Positions 32,018 to 40,833 of a stretch of DNA of 55,636 nt are shown in pieces. Below the pieces are notes generated by a model. That model saw only the letters and a list, made by a program, of their open reading frames with translations, was not told where the DNA came from and made no database searches. This stretch comes from Streptomyces curacoi (GTDB taxonomy: Bacteria; Actinomycetota; Actinomycetes; Streptomycetales; Streptomycetaceae): contig NZ_KQ947990.1 in assembly GCF_001513975.1 (NCBI RefSeq), positions 1 to 55,636 of the forward strand, read 5' to 3'. A program made the position numbers and the translations under genes. Position 1 is the first letter of the stretch. The number at the start of each line of letters is the position of its first letter.

Positions 32018-34235
32018 GCCGGCGCCTCCGGGCGTCTATGAGCATCTCCTGGACGTTGCGCAGGGGCTGGCCGTCCCCGTCCGTCGCGTGCCGGGTCCAC
32101 TCGCCGTCCGGACCGAGGTGCCAGGACGCGGTGGTGTCGGACATACCGGTCTCCATGAGCCGGTTCAGCGCGGCGCGGTGAGCCGGGTCGGTGACCCTGA
32201 CCAGGGCCTCTATCCGACGGTCGAGGTTGCGGTGCATCATGTCGGCGCTGCCGAACCACACCTCGGGTTCGCCGCCGTTGCCGAAGGCGAAGACCCGGGA
32301 GTGTTCGAGGAAGCGGCCGAGGACCGAGCGGACGCGGATGTTCTCCGACAGTCCCGGCACGCCCGGGCGGACCGCGCAGATGCCGCGCACCCAGATGTCG
32401 ACCGGGACGCCCGCCTGGGACGCGCCGTAGCAGGCGTCGATGAGCGCCTCGTCGACGATCGAGTTGACCTTGATGCGGACGTAGGCGGGACGCCCGGCGC
32501 GGTGGTGCTGGACCTCCTTGTTGATCCGCGAGATCAGGCCGTCGCGCAGGGACTTGGGAGCCACCAGCAGACGCCGGTAGGTCTCGCGGCGCGAGTAGCC
32601 CGACAGGCGGTTGAAGAGGTCGGACAGGTCCGCGCCGACCTGCGGGTCGGCCGTCAGCAGGCCCAGGTCCTCGTAGAGCCGGGCCGTCTTCGGGTGGTAG
32701 TTGCCGGTGCCGACGTGGCTGTAGCGCCGTAGCGTCTCGCCCTCCTGGCGGACCACGAGCGACAGCTTGCAGTGGGTCTTCAGACCGACCAGGCCGTACA
32801 CCACATGGCAGCCGGCCTCCTCCAGCTTGCGCGCCCACTTGATGTTGGCGTGCTCGTCGAAGCGGGCCTTGATCTCGACCAGCACCAGCACCTGCTTGCC
32901 GGCCTCGGCCGCGTCGATGAGCGCGTTGACTATGGGGGAGTCGCCGGAGGTCCGGTACAGGGTCTGCTTGATCGCGAGGACGTCCGGGTCGTCGGCCGCC
33001 TGCTCCAGGAAGGCCTGCACGGAGGTGGAGAAGGAGTCGTACGGGTGGTGGAGGAGGACGTCCCGGTTGCGCAGGGCGGCGAAGATGTCCGGCGCGGACG
33101 CCGACTCGACCTCGGCGAGGTCGCGGTGGGTGCCCGCGACGAACTTCGGGTACTTCAGTTCGGGCCGGTCGATGGAGGCGATGCGGAAGAGGCCCGTGAG
33201 GTCGAGCGGGCCGGTCAGCGGATACACCTCGGCCTCGCTGATCTTCAGCTCGCGCACCAGCAGGTCCAGGACCTCCTGGTTGATGTTCTCCTCGACCTCC
33301 AGGCGCACCGGCGGCCCGAAGCGGCGCCGCATGAGCTCCTTCTCCAGGGCCTGGAGGAGGTTCTCGGCGTCGTCCTCCTCGACCTCCAGGTCCTCGTTGC
33401 GGGTCACGCGGAAGGCGTGGTGCTCCAGGACCTCCATGCCCGGGAACAGCTCCTCCAGGTGGGCCGCGATCACGTCCTCCAGCGGGACGAACCGGCCCGG
33501 GGAGGCCTCCAGGAAGCGGGACAGCAGCGGCGGCACCTTGACGCGGGCGAAGTGCGGGGTGCCGGTGACGGGGTTGCGTACCCGCACGGCCAGGTTCAGG
33601 GAGAGCCCGGAGATGTACGGGAAGGGGTGCGCCGGGTCGACCGCCAGCGGGGTCAGGACCGGGAAGATCTGGTGCCGGAAGAGGGTGAACAGGCGGGCCT
33701 GCTCCTTCTCGGTCAGCTCGTTCCAGCGGACCAGGTGGATGCCCTCCTCCGCGAGTGCGGGAGCCACGTCCTCGTGGTAGCAGGCGGCGTGCCGGGCCAT
33801 CAGCTCGCGGGAGCGGGCCCAGATCATCTCCAGGACCTCGCGGGGCTGGAGGCCGGACGCGGACCGGGTGGCGACACCGGTCGCTATCCGGCGCTTCAGA
33901 CCGGCCACGCGGACCATGAAGAACTCGTCCAGGTTGCTGGCGAAGATCGCCAGGAAGTTCGCCCGCTCCAGCAGCGGGGTGTTCGGGTCCTCGGCGAGTT
34001 CGAGGACGCGCTCGTTGAACGCGAGCCAGCTGCGTTCGCGGTCCAGGAAGCGGCCCTGGGGCAGCTGGACGCCGTCGACCTGGGTGACCTCGTACGCGTC
34101 GAGGTCGGCATCGATGTCGGGTTCCAGCTCGGAGACCACCGCCGAGTTGACCGTGTGGGGGCGGTGTGCGGCGATGGAGCCTACGGAGGGCTGCGCGTGC
34201 TGGACCTGCGCCTGGGCGTTCGTGGACTGGCTCAT
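31998..34235 (-). CDS. ppk: Polyphosphate kinase PPK1
   Basis: A 745-residue enzyme that makes inorganic polyphosphate from ATP reversibly. The N-terminal domain opens FLDRERSWLAFNERVLELAED. The catalytic region has YSHVGTGNYHPKTARLYEDLGLLT, which bears the autophosphorylated His. The ATG at 34235 begins MSQSTNAQ; an in-frame ATG at 34373 would add 46 residues of protein-like sequence (MTPVVPEPSP..), and this longer start cannot be excluded. It is cotranscribed with the CHAD gene. No clear PHO box was found upstream. Confidence 0.96.
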   Translation of the reverse strand: MSQSTNAQAQVQHAQPSVGSIAAHRPHTVNSAVVSELEPDIDADLDAYEVTQVDGVQLPQGRFLDRERSWLAFNERVLELAEDPNTPLLERANFLAIFASNLDEFFMVRVAGLKRRIATGVATRSASGLQPREVLEMIWARSRELMARHAACYHEDVAPALAEEGIHLVRWNELTEKEQARLFTLFRHQIFPVLTPLAVDPAHPFPYISGLSLNLAVRVRNPVTGTPHFARVKVPPLLSRFLEASPGRFVPLEDVIAAHLEELFPGMEVLEHHAFRVTRNEDLEVEEDDAENLLQALEKELMRRRFGPPVRLEVEENINQEVLDLLVRELKISEAEVYPLTGPLDLTGLFRIASIDRPELKYPKFVAGTHRDLAEVESASAPDIFAALRNRDVLLHHPYDSFSTSVQAFLEQAADDPDVLAIKQTLYRTSGDSPIVNALIDAAEAGKQVLVLVEIKARFDEHANIKWARKLEEAGCHVVYGLVGLKTHCKLSLVVRQEGETLRRYSHVGTGNYHPKTARLYEDLGLLTADPQVGADLSDLFNRLSGYSRRETYRRLLVAPKSLRDGLISRINKEVQHHRAGRPAYVRIKVNSIVDEALIDACYGASQAGVPVDIWVRGICAVRPGVPGLSENIRVRSVLGRFLEHSRVFAFGNGGEPEVWFGSADMMHRNLDRRIEALVRVTDPAHRAALNRLMETGMSDTTASWHLGPDGEWTRHATDGDGQPLRNVQEMLIDARRRRRGTATP

Positions 34236-34473
34236 ATGCCCATTGTTCCGCGCGTCCAGGCTTACGGGCGCGTCGGAAAGCGCGGGTGGGAGCGCGGTGG
34301 CGAGGCGTCGGGCGTCCCCGTTGCTCGCGCTCCCCTCCGAGGGTGGCGAAGGCTCTGGCACGACGGGCGTCATTGGCCGAGCGTCGCAAGCCCGTCTGAA
34401 CCGATGGTTACGGAGACATGGCGTGTGGGATAGCGGGGGGCGGCTCGCGGGCGTCCAGGTCACCCGGTGGTCG

Positions 34474-34519
34474 TCCGGACCGCACGTCCCTCCCCCCGTG
34501 GAGGGACGTGCGGTCCGGA
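34474..34519 (-). terminator. 20-bp perfect hairpin ending the GntR-ABC operon
   Basis: TCCGGACCGCACGTCCCTCC pairs perfectly with 34500-34519 around the loop CCCCGT. It begins 30 bp past the last permease stop. Between stop and hairpin GGTCTCAG occurs three times (34520, 34534, 34546). Confidence 0.85.
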
Positions 34520-34549
34520 GGTCTCAGCCCGGAGGTCTCAGCCGGGGTC

Positions 34550-35497
34550 TCAGGGCATACGGCGGCGCAGCAGCCGGAAGGCGGCGAGCGTCGCCGCGGC
34601 GGCCACCGCGAGGACGATGCCGGTCTCGACGTACTGGAGCGGCCAGTAATGGGACCGGGGGTGGAAGGTCGCGCTGGTGGACACCGGGGTGCCCTCCCCG
34701 GGATACCGCCCCCAGGTGATGTCCCAGTCCTGCTGCCAGGCCGAGCGGGGCAGCTCGAATTCGCCCTGCTCGCTGCGGGTGGCCGTCGGCCAGAGGCGGT
34801 CGCGGTAGCGCTCCAGCACGTTGTAGAGGGCGAGGGTGACCGCGAAGCCGACCCCGGCGGCGGGCAGGGCGCGGCGCCACAGCAGCCCGGCGAGCGCGCC
34901 CAGGGCGAGGCCCGCGAGGGGGTAGGCCACGGCGGTCGGGCCGGTGGCGAGGAAGACGTCCGGCAGGTACCAGTCGCCGACCAGGTTGGGGTCGTCGTCC
35001 TGCCGTGCCCACAGGTTCACCAGCAGGAGCCCGCCGGTGCCGGCGGTGAGCACGACGGCCGGGGCGGCGAGCTTGGCGGCCAGCCAGCGGGCCGGGGTGA
35101 CGGACTGGGTCCAGGCCAGCCGGGCGGTGCCGCTCTCCAGCTCCCGCCCGATGAGCGCGCCGCCCGCCCAGGCGGCCACGGGGAAGATCACGTACGACAG
35201 GCTCGTGGTGATCAGCCCGAGGAAGGCGCTGTACGTCTCGTCGGCGGTGATCGCGTCGACCGCCGCGCAGGAGGGCAGACCGTCCGTGGCCGGCGTGGCA
35301 CACCCGCTCATGCCCCTGCGCGCCTCGTCGCCGATGGCGTACATCCAGATCAGTACGGCCGTGGCGGCGGCCAGGGCCAGGCACCACACGATCAGCGCCG
35401 TGCGGTGCAGCCGCAGGACCGTCCAGGTCAGGCCGCGGGGGCCGCGGGGTGGCCGGCCGGTGGTGGGGGCCGCCGTGGCGGGGAGTGCGGTGCTCAT
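34550..35497 (-). CDS. ABC transporter permease (second copy)
   Basis: A 315-residue membrane protein with about six helices. It is a paralogue of the next gene upstream: both share GGALIGRELESGT, LAWTQSV.PARWLAAKLA, and a C-terminal WPLQ.VETGIVLAVA..A.LAAFRLL. They probably form a heterodimeric channel for the ATPase at 36489. No substrate can be named. The start overlaps the upstream stop by 4 bp. Last gene of a four-gene operon. Confidence 0.88.
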   Translation of the reverse strand: MSTALPATAAPTTGRPPRGPRGLTWTVLRLHRTALIVWCLALAAATAVLIWMYAIGDEARRGMSGCATPATDGLPSCAAVDAITADETYSAFLGLITTSLSYVIFPVAAWAGGALIGRELESGTARLAWTQSVTPARWLAAKLAAPAVVLTAGTGGLLLVNLWARQDDDPNLVGDWYLPDVFLATGPTAVAYPLAGLALGALAGLLWRRALPAAGVGFAVTLALYNVLERYRDRLWPTATRSEQGEFELPRSAWQQDWDITWGRYPGEGTPVSTSATFHPRSHYWPLQYVETGIVLAVAAAATLAAFRLLRRRMP

Positions 35498-36492
35498 ACG
35501 GCGGCTCCGGTACGGCGGTTCAGCAGCCGGAAGGCGGCGAGGACCGCGAGCCCCGCGACGGCGAGGACGATGCCCGTCTCCACCAGTTGCAGGGGCCAGA
35601 AGTGGGAGGACGGGTGGTAGTCGCGGTAGAAGCCGACGATGTCGTGCTCGGCGAGGCACTTGGCGTTGTCGACGCAGATGGGGTCCTCGATGCGGGCGCC
35701 GGTGGAGGTGAGCGCGCCGTCGCCGACGACCATGCCGATGAACGGCGGGTACTCGTCCTTGTCCGTGAGCGTCTCGACCGGCCACAGGTGCGGGCGCAGG
35801 GCGACGGTCACGGCCATGAGGGCCATCTGGGCGGCGGTCGCGATGGCGAGCCCGGGCAGGGTCCGGCGCTGGAGCAGGCCCACCAGGACGCCGACGGCGA
35901 GGCCGAGGAGGGCGTAGGCGGTGGCGAGGGTGCCGTTGGCCTGGAAGGTGATGCCGTGGTGCCACTCGCGTGAGGTCATCGCCATCCGCAGCACACCGTC
36001 CGAGGACCACAGCATGCGGTGCAGCAGGGTGAGCACGAGCGAGCCGGCGGTGAGCAGGGCGGCCGGGACGGCGAGCTTGGCGGCCAGCCAGCGGGCCGGG
36101 GAGACCGACTGCGTCCACGCCAACTGGGCGGTCCCGCTTTCCAGTTCGCGCCCGATGAGCGCGCCGCCCGCCCAGGCGGCGGCGAGGAACGGTACGAGGC
36201 CGAGGATTCCGGCGCCGATGCCGACGGCCGTGTCGTACCGGCTGTAGGCGGGGACGGTGAAGTCGCAGCCCAGGTCCGCTGCCGTCCCGCCGCACCCCAC
36301 CTTGCGGTACTCGGCCCAGGCGGCGTCCGCGCCCGGACCGTACGCCCACAGCAGTGTGCCCACGCCGACGGCCATCAGCAGCGCCCAGAACCACAGCGCC
36401 GAGCAGTGCAGCCGCAGCATCGCCCAGAGCAGGCCGCGCGGGCCCCGGGAGGGCGCGGCGGCGGTGGACGTCTCAAGGGTCACGGCGGTCAT
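35494..36492 (-). CDS. ABC transporter permease (first copy)
   Basis: A 332-residue, six-helix membrane protein paired with the paralogue downstream. It has an extracytoplasmic loop with cysteines (KVGCGGTAADLGCDF) and a long loop near residues 235-295 that also holds two cysteines (DPICVDNAKCLAEHD). Start and stop overlap its neighbours by 4 bp each. The unit GntR/ATPase/two permeases resembles YtrA-type operons responding to wall-active antibiotics, but the inducer is unknown. Confidence 0.88.
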   Translation of the reverse strand: MTAVTLETSTAAAPSRGPRGLLWAMLRLHCSALWFWALLMAVGVGTLLWAYGPGADAAWAEYRKVGCGGTAADLGCDFTVPAYSRYDTAVGIGAGILGLVPFLAAAWAGGALIGRELESGTAQLAWTQSVSPARWLAAKLAVPAALLTAGSLVLTLLHRMLWSSDGVLRMAMTSREWHHGITFQANGTLATAYALLGLAVGVLVGLLQRRTLPGLAIATAAQMALMAVTVALRPHLWPVETLTDKDEYPPFIGMVVGDGALTSTGARIEDPICVDNAKCLAEHDIVGFYRDYHPSSHFWPLQLVETGIVLAVAGLAVLAAFRLLNRRTGAAV

Positions 36493-37376
36493 ACGGCGGC
36501 CTCCCGCGCGTCGTCGAGGCGCAGGGCCGGTGCCTCGGGGGCGCGCAGATGGGCGAGGACCAGCTCCTCCAGGGAGGGGGCCGTGGTCTGCCAGTCGTCG
36601 CCGAGGGGCCCTTCGGGCCGTACCAGCGCGGTGATCTGACGGCCTGTCGTACGGGACTCGACCACCGTGTGCGCGGCCAGGGACGCGTCGGCCCGGCCCG
36701 TGACCAGGGTGTGCGCGGCGAGCAGTTCGTCCAGCGGGCCGGCGAGGCGGACGCGGCCGGCGCCGAGCAGGAGGAGGTGGTCGCAGGCGCCGTCCAGTTC
36801 GGCGACGACATGCGAGGACATGACGACCGTGGTGCCGTGCTCGGCGGCGTCGGCCATGAGCGCGGCCATCAGCTGGTGCCGGGCGAGCGGGTCGAGGTCG
36901 GCCATCGGCTCGTCCAGGAGCAGCAGTTCGGGGCGCTTGCCGAGGGCGAGGGCGAGCGCGACCCGGGTGCGCTGGCCGCCGGAGAGCGTGCGGACCTTGG
37001 CGGCCGGGTCGAGGTCGCCCTCGGCGACGATCCGCTCGGCGACGGCGGCGTCCCAGCGGCGGGGGTTCAGCTCGTGGCCCAGCCGCAGGGTGTCGGCGAC
37101 GGTGAGCTGGGGGTGCAGGGGCTTGTCCTGGGCGACGTACGCCAGTCGCTCGCGCGCGGTCGCCGGGGCCTGGCCGAGGACGGTGACCGTGCCCTCGGTG
37201 GGGCGCAGGAGTCCGGCGGCGAGGGAGAGCAGGGTCGACTTGCCGGCGCCGTTCGGTCCGACGACGGCGCACACGCTGCCCGCCGGGAGCCGGAAGGCGC
37301 AGCCGTCCAGCGCGGGCCTGCGGCGCCGGCCGAACCTCATGCTCAGCGCCGCCGCCTCGATGGCGGTCTCGGTCAT
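36489..37376 (-). CDS. ABC transporter ATP-binding protein
   Basis: A 295-residue ATPase. Walker A is GPNGAGKSTLL, the signature is LSGGQRTRVALALAL, Walker B is LLLDEPMADLDP, and the switch His is in SSHVVAELDG. The last 80 residues form an additional C-terminal domain as in multidrug exporters of the DrrA/CcmA type. It overlaps the GntR gene and the first permease by 4 bp. Confidence 0.93.
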   Translation of the reverse strand: MTETAIEAAALSMRFGRRRRPALDGCAFRLPAGSVCAVVGPNGAGKSTLLSLAAGLLRPTEGTVTVLGQAPATARERLAYVAQDKPLHPQLTVADTLRLGHELNPRRWDAAVAERIVAEGDLDPAAKVRTLSGGQRTRVALALALGKRPELLLLDEPMADLDPLARHQLMAALMADAAEHGTTVVMSSHVVAELDGACDHLLLLGAGRVRLAGPLDELLAAHTLVTGRADASLAAHTVVESRTTGRQITALVRPEGPLGDDWQTTAPSLEELVLAHLRAPEAPALRLDDAREAAV

Positions 37377-37771
37377 GACGCGTCCCCCTTGAAGTGCGTT
37401 TCGAGTACGGAAGTGAACAGGGCGTCCACGTCGTCGCGGTCCAGACCGGCCTCGCGGGCCCGCACGGCCCACGCGTCCAGCTCGGTGCGCAGGGGCGAGT
37501 CGGCCGGGGCGGTGCTCAGGCCGCGCCGTACGAACGTGCCGAGCCCTCGGCGCGCCTCGACCAGGCCCTCGCGTTCCAGTTCGCGGTAGGCCTTGAGGAC
37601 GGTGTTCGGGTTGATGGCGGTGGCCTCGACGACCTCGCGGGCCGTGGGCAGCTTGTCGCCCGGCTCCAGCAGGCCCAGGCGCAGGGCCTGTTTGGTCTGC
37701 TGGACGATCTGCACGTAGGTGGCGACGCCGGAGCGCCGGTCGATGCGGTACTCGACCACCCGATCCACCAC
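37373..37771 (-). CDS. GntR-family repressor (YtrA subfamily)
   Basis: A 132-residue regulator with an N-terminal winged helix (VQIVQQTKQALRLGLLEPGD, TAREVVEATAINPNTVLKAYRELEREGLVEARRGLGTFV) and a short helical C-terminal tail, as in the YtrA subfamily. It controls the following ABC genes, with which it overlaps. A perfect 17-bp inverted repeat covers its start, so binding would block its own message. The start is uncertain: GTG at 37771 is annotated; a GTG at 37759 (VVEYRIDRRSG) fits homologues well. Confidence 0.9.
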   Translation of the reverse strand: MVDRVVEYRIDRRSGVATYVQIVQQTKQALRLGLLEPGDKLPTAREVVEATAINPNTVLKAYRELEREGLVEARRGLGTFVRRGLSTAPADSPLRTELDAWAVRAREAGLDRDDVDALFTSVLETHFKGDAS

Positions 37772-37804
37772 CCTTTCACTAATTGAGTAGTGAAAGGGTG
37801 GTGG
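37765..37804. promoter_or_regulatory. 17-6-17 perfect palindrome over the GntR start codon
   Basis: CCACCACCCTTTCACTA, spacer ATTGAG, then the exact complement. The arms include the annotated GTG start, implying tight autorepression and a leaderless or very short leader. It is the probable GntR operator. Confidence 0.88.
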
Positions 37805-37808
37805 AAAG

Positions 37809-37837
37809 AAGGGGCGGCGTCAAGATCGCCGCCCCTT
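37809..37837 (-). terminator. Terminator of mshD
   Basis: An 11-bp perfect stem (AAGGGGCGGCG and its complement) with a 7-nt loop, followed on the minus strand by TTCTTTCC. It is 25 bp past the mshD stop and abuts the GntR operator. Confidence 0.82.
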
Positions 37838-37861
37838 AGGGGAGTTATGTGCCGATTTTCC

Positions 37862-38788
37862 TCAGGTCTCCGTGCGGTACATGAGGTCCGTCTCGTACGT
37901 CACGAACCCCAGCCGCTCGTACACCGACACCGCCGCCTTGTTGTCCGCGTCGACGTAGAGCATCGCCGTGGGCAGCCCCTGGGCCGCCAGATGCCGCAGC
38001 CCGATCGTCGTCAGGGCCTTGCCCAGACCGCCGCCCTGCGCGCCCGGCCGGACGCCGAGGACGTACACCTCGCCGAGGCCCTCCGTGGCGTGCACCTTCG
38101 TCCAGTGGAAGCCGATGAGTTCGCCCTGCCGTTCCGCGAGGAAGAACCCCGCGGGGTCGAACCACGGCTCGGCCTTGCGGTCGTCGAGGTCGCGCTGGGT
38201 GAGGGAGCCCTGCTCGGGATGGTGGGCGAAGGCCTCGGCGTTCACCGCGAGCCAGGCCGCGTCGTCCTGGCCGGGCACGAAGGTGCGGACCGTCACGCCC
38301 TCGGGGAGCACCGGGTCCGCCAGTTGCAGGTCCGCCAGCGAGCGGCGCATCTGGCGCAGTTCGCGGAAGAGGGTGAGGCCGAGGACCTGGGAGAGGTGCC
38401 GGGCGGCGGAGTGGCCGCCGTGGGCCCACACCCGCAGCCGCTTGCCGGAGGCGGCCAGGAGGGCCGAGCCCAGGGCGCGGCCGTGGCCGTGGCCGCGGTG
38501 CGAGGGGTGGACGACCAGTTCGGCGGCCGGGGCCTCCACCGGGTCGGTGTCCTCCAGCTGGGCGTAGCCGACGAGTTCGCCGTCGACGGTCAGCAGCAGA
38601 TGCGAGACGCCCTCGCGCTCGCCACCGCGCAGCTGGAGCCGGCCCTGCTCGGAGACCGCCTGCTGCCCGTCGTTGCGGGCGGCGTCCGCCAGCAGCTCAA
38701 GGACGGCGTCGGTCTGCTCCGGGGAGAGCGCGGCGTAGGTCGCGATGGAGCGGGAGGGGACCGGGTGTGCGGTGTCGTCGCTGGTCAT
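37862..38788 (-). CDS. mshD: Mycothiol synthase
   Basis: A 308-residue acetyltransferase made of two GNAT domains that adds the acetyl group to Cys-GlcN-Ins, the last step of mycothiol synthesis. Both acetyl-CoA loops can be seen: VVHPSHRGHGHGRALGSALL (about 95-114) and VLGVRPGAQGGGLGKAL (240-257), followed by LYVDADNKAAVSVYERLGF. The length fits. The ATG at 38788 is preferred; the upstream extension is in the promoter region of the divergent nucleotidase gene. Confidence 0.94.
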   Translation of the reverse strand: MTSDDTAHPVPSRSIATYAALSPEQTDAVLELLADAARNDGQQAVSEQGRLQLRGGEREGVSHLLLTVDGELVGYAQLEDTDPVEAPAAELVVHPSHRGHGHGRALGSALLAASGKRLRVWAHGGHSAARHLSQVLGLTLFRELRQMRRSLADLQLADPVLPEGVTVRTFVPGQDDAAWLAVNAEAFAHHPEQGSLTQRDLDDRKAEPWFDPAGFFLAERQGELIGFHWTKVHATEGLGEVYVLGVRPGAQGGGLGKALTTIGLRHLAAQGLPTAMLYVDADNKAAVSVYERLGFVTYETDLMYRTET

Positions 38789-38943
38789 GCGTATGAGGGT
38801 ACGGGGAGCGTCCCGCAAAGTGGCGGCAAAGGAGCGGGCAAAGGGAAACCAGAAAGTAACCATGAACCCTCTGTCGCGCTACGCGCGTTGACTCTAGGCT
38901 GCGCCCGACGGGGCCATGTCACTTTCGACCCACAGGGGGGCGT

Positions 38944-40764
38944 ATGCCAGCCAAGTCCCAGGCGCATCAGCGCCGCAGACGCCGTACTCATCTTCTCCTC
39001 GCCGGAGCGGCCGGGCTCGTGACCGCCGGCACGCTGGCCGCGGCGCTCCCCGCGACGGCGACCGCGGACGAGACCTCCGAGAAGCACGGCGGCGGTCACA
39101 CCTACAGCCGCTACCAGGACGTCCAGCTGCTGTCCTTCAACGACCTGCACGGCAACCTGGAGCCGCCGGCCGGTTCCTCCGGCCGGGTCACCGAGATCCA
39201 GCACGACGGCACGACCAAGACCGTCGACGCGGGCGGCGTGGAGTACCTCGCCACGCACCTGCGCCAGGCCCGCGAGGGCAAGAAGTACTCCATCACCGCG
39301 GCCGGCGGCGACATGGTCGGCGCCTCCCCGCTGATCTCGGGCCTCTTCCACGACGAGCCCACCATCGAGGCGCTGAACAAGCTCGACCTGGACGTCACCT
39401 CGGTCGGCAACCACGAGTTCGACGAGGGCGCGCGCGAACTGGCCCGCCTCCAGAACGGCGGCTGCCACCCGAAGGACGGCTGCTACACGGACGAGGGCTT
39501 CGCGGGCGCGGACTTCCCGTACCTCGCCGCGAACGTCCTCGACGAGAAGACCGGCAAGCCGATCCTCAAGCCCTACTGGGTGTGGAAGAAGAGGGACGTC
39601 AAGATCGGCTTCATCGGTGTGACCCTTGAGGACACGCCGGGTGTCGTCTCCGCGGACGGCGTCAAGGGCCTGAAGTTCAAGGACGAGGTCGAGACGATCA
39701 ACAAGTACGCCAAGGCGCTCCAGCGTCAGGGCGTGAAGTCCATCGTCGCCCTCATCCACGAGGGCGGGGCCCCGGCGTCGACGGCGTACAACTACAACTG
39801 CGACGCGCCGGGCGCGGGCGACGGCATCTCCGGCCCGATCGTCGACATCGCCAAGAACATCACGCCGCAGGTCGACGCGCTGGTCACCGGCCACACGCAC
39901 GCCGCGTACGTGTGCACCGTCAACGACCCGGCGGGCAAGCCCCGCATGGTGACGTCGGCGGCGTCCTTCGGCCGCCTCTACACGGACACGACCCTGACGT
40001 ACGACCGTTGGACGGGTGACATCGCCCGTACGTCCGTGAAGTCGGCGAACCACGTGGTCACCCGGGACGTCCCCAAGGCGCCCGACATGACCGAGCTGAT
40101 CGGCAAGTGGAACACCCTCGCGGCGCCCATCGGCAACCGCGCGATCGGCTACATCTCCGCCGACATCCCCAACACCGGCACCGAGTCCCCGATGGGCGAC
40201 CTCATCGCGGACGCGCAGCTGGCGTACGGCAAGGAGCTGGACCCGGAGACGGACCTGGCGCTGATGAACCCGGGCGGCGTCCGGGCGGGCCTCACCTACA
40301 CGGCCAAGGGCAGTGAGGGCGACGGCGTGGTCACCTACGCCGAGGGCTTCACCGTGCAGCCGTTCTCCAACACCGTGAACCTGCAGGACTTCACCGGCGC
40401 CCAGCTCATCCAGATCCTCAAGGAGCAGGTGAGCGGCGGGAACGCGAGCGCGCCGAAGATCCTCCAGCCGTCGTCGGGCCTGACGTACACGCTGGACCTG
40501 ACCAAGGCGGGCGCGGACCGGATCGTCGTCGACTCCGTCAAGCTGAACGGCGCGGCCATCGACCCGGCGGCCACCTACCGCGTCGCGACCAACAGCTTCC
40601 TCGCGGGCGGCGGCGACGGCATCACCACGCTGGGCCAGGGCACCAACGACCTGGTCGGCGCGGACGACCTGTCGGTGCTGGAGAAGTACCTGACGGCCAA
40701 CTCCTCGGCGGCGAACCCGATCGCGCCGCCGGCGGCGAACCGGATCACGGTCGTCAGCCAGTGA
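38944..40764 (+). CDS. Secreted 5'-nucleotidase / UshA-like metallophosphatase
   Basis: A 606-residue exported bifunctional-type phosphoesterase. The signal peptide has an Arg-rich start and ends near ATATADE. Metal-site motifs are SFNDLHGNLEP, GGDMVGASPL, GNHEFDEGA and VTGHTHAAY. The C-terminal domain holds the substrate-binding motifs NPGGVRAGL and FSNTVNL. It releases phosphate from nucleotides outside the cell, supporting the pst uptake genes nearby. Homologues in Streptomyces belong to the PhoP regulon, but I could not find a clean PHO box in the 155-bp upstream gap. Confidence 0.93.
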   Translation: MPAKSQAHQRRRRRTHLLLAGAAGLVTAGTLAAALPATATADETSEKHGGGHTYSRYQDVQLLSFNDLHGNLEPPAGSSGRVTEIQHDGTTKTVDAGGVEYLATHLRQAREGKKYSITAAGGDMVGASPLISGLFHDEPTIEALNKLDLDVTSVGNHEFDEGARELARLQNGGCHPKDGCYTDEGFAGADFPYLAANVLDEKTGKPILKPYWVWKKRDVKIGFIGVTLEDTPGVVSADGVKGLKFKDEVETINKYAKALQRQGVKSIVALIHEGGAPASTAYNYNCDAPGAGDGISGPIVDIAKNITPQVDALVTGHTHAAYVCTVNDPAGKPRMVTSAASFGRLYTDTTLTYDRWTGDIARTSVKSANHVVTRDVPKAPDMTELIGKWNTLAAPIGNRAIGYISADIPNTGTESPMGDLIADAQLAYGKELDPETDLALMNPGGVRAGLTYTAKGSEGDGVVTYAEGFTVQPFSNTVNLQDFTGAQLIQILKEQVSGGNASAPKILQPSSGLTYTLDLTKAGADRIVVDSVKLNGAAIDPAATYRVATNSFLAGGGDGITTLGQGTNDLVGADDLSVLEKYLTANSSAANPIAPPAANRITVVSQ

Positions 40765-40833
40765 CCGTGAGCTAGATCGCATACCCCCGGTTCGGGTTGC
40801 GGGTGGGGGGCGTACGCATGGTCGGATGGACCG

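Noticed and set aside
34374..34445. A PHO box upstream of ppk
   Set aside because: Only one GTTCA half (minus strand, near 34398) could be found; the neighbouring 11-mer does not match the repeat consensus.
38789..38943. A PHO box in front of the 5'-nucleotidase
   Set aside because: GTTCATG and two GTT-started 11-mers occur on the strand facing mshD, not the nucleotidase, and fit the consensus poorly.
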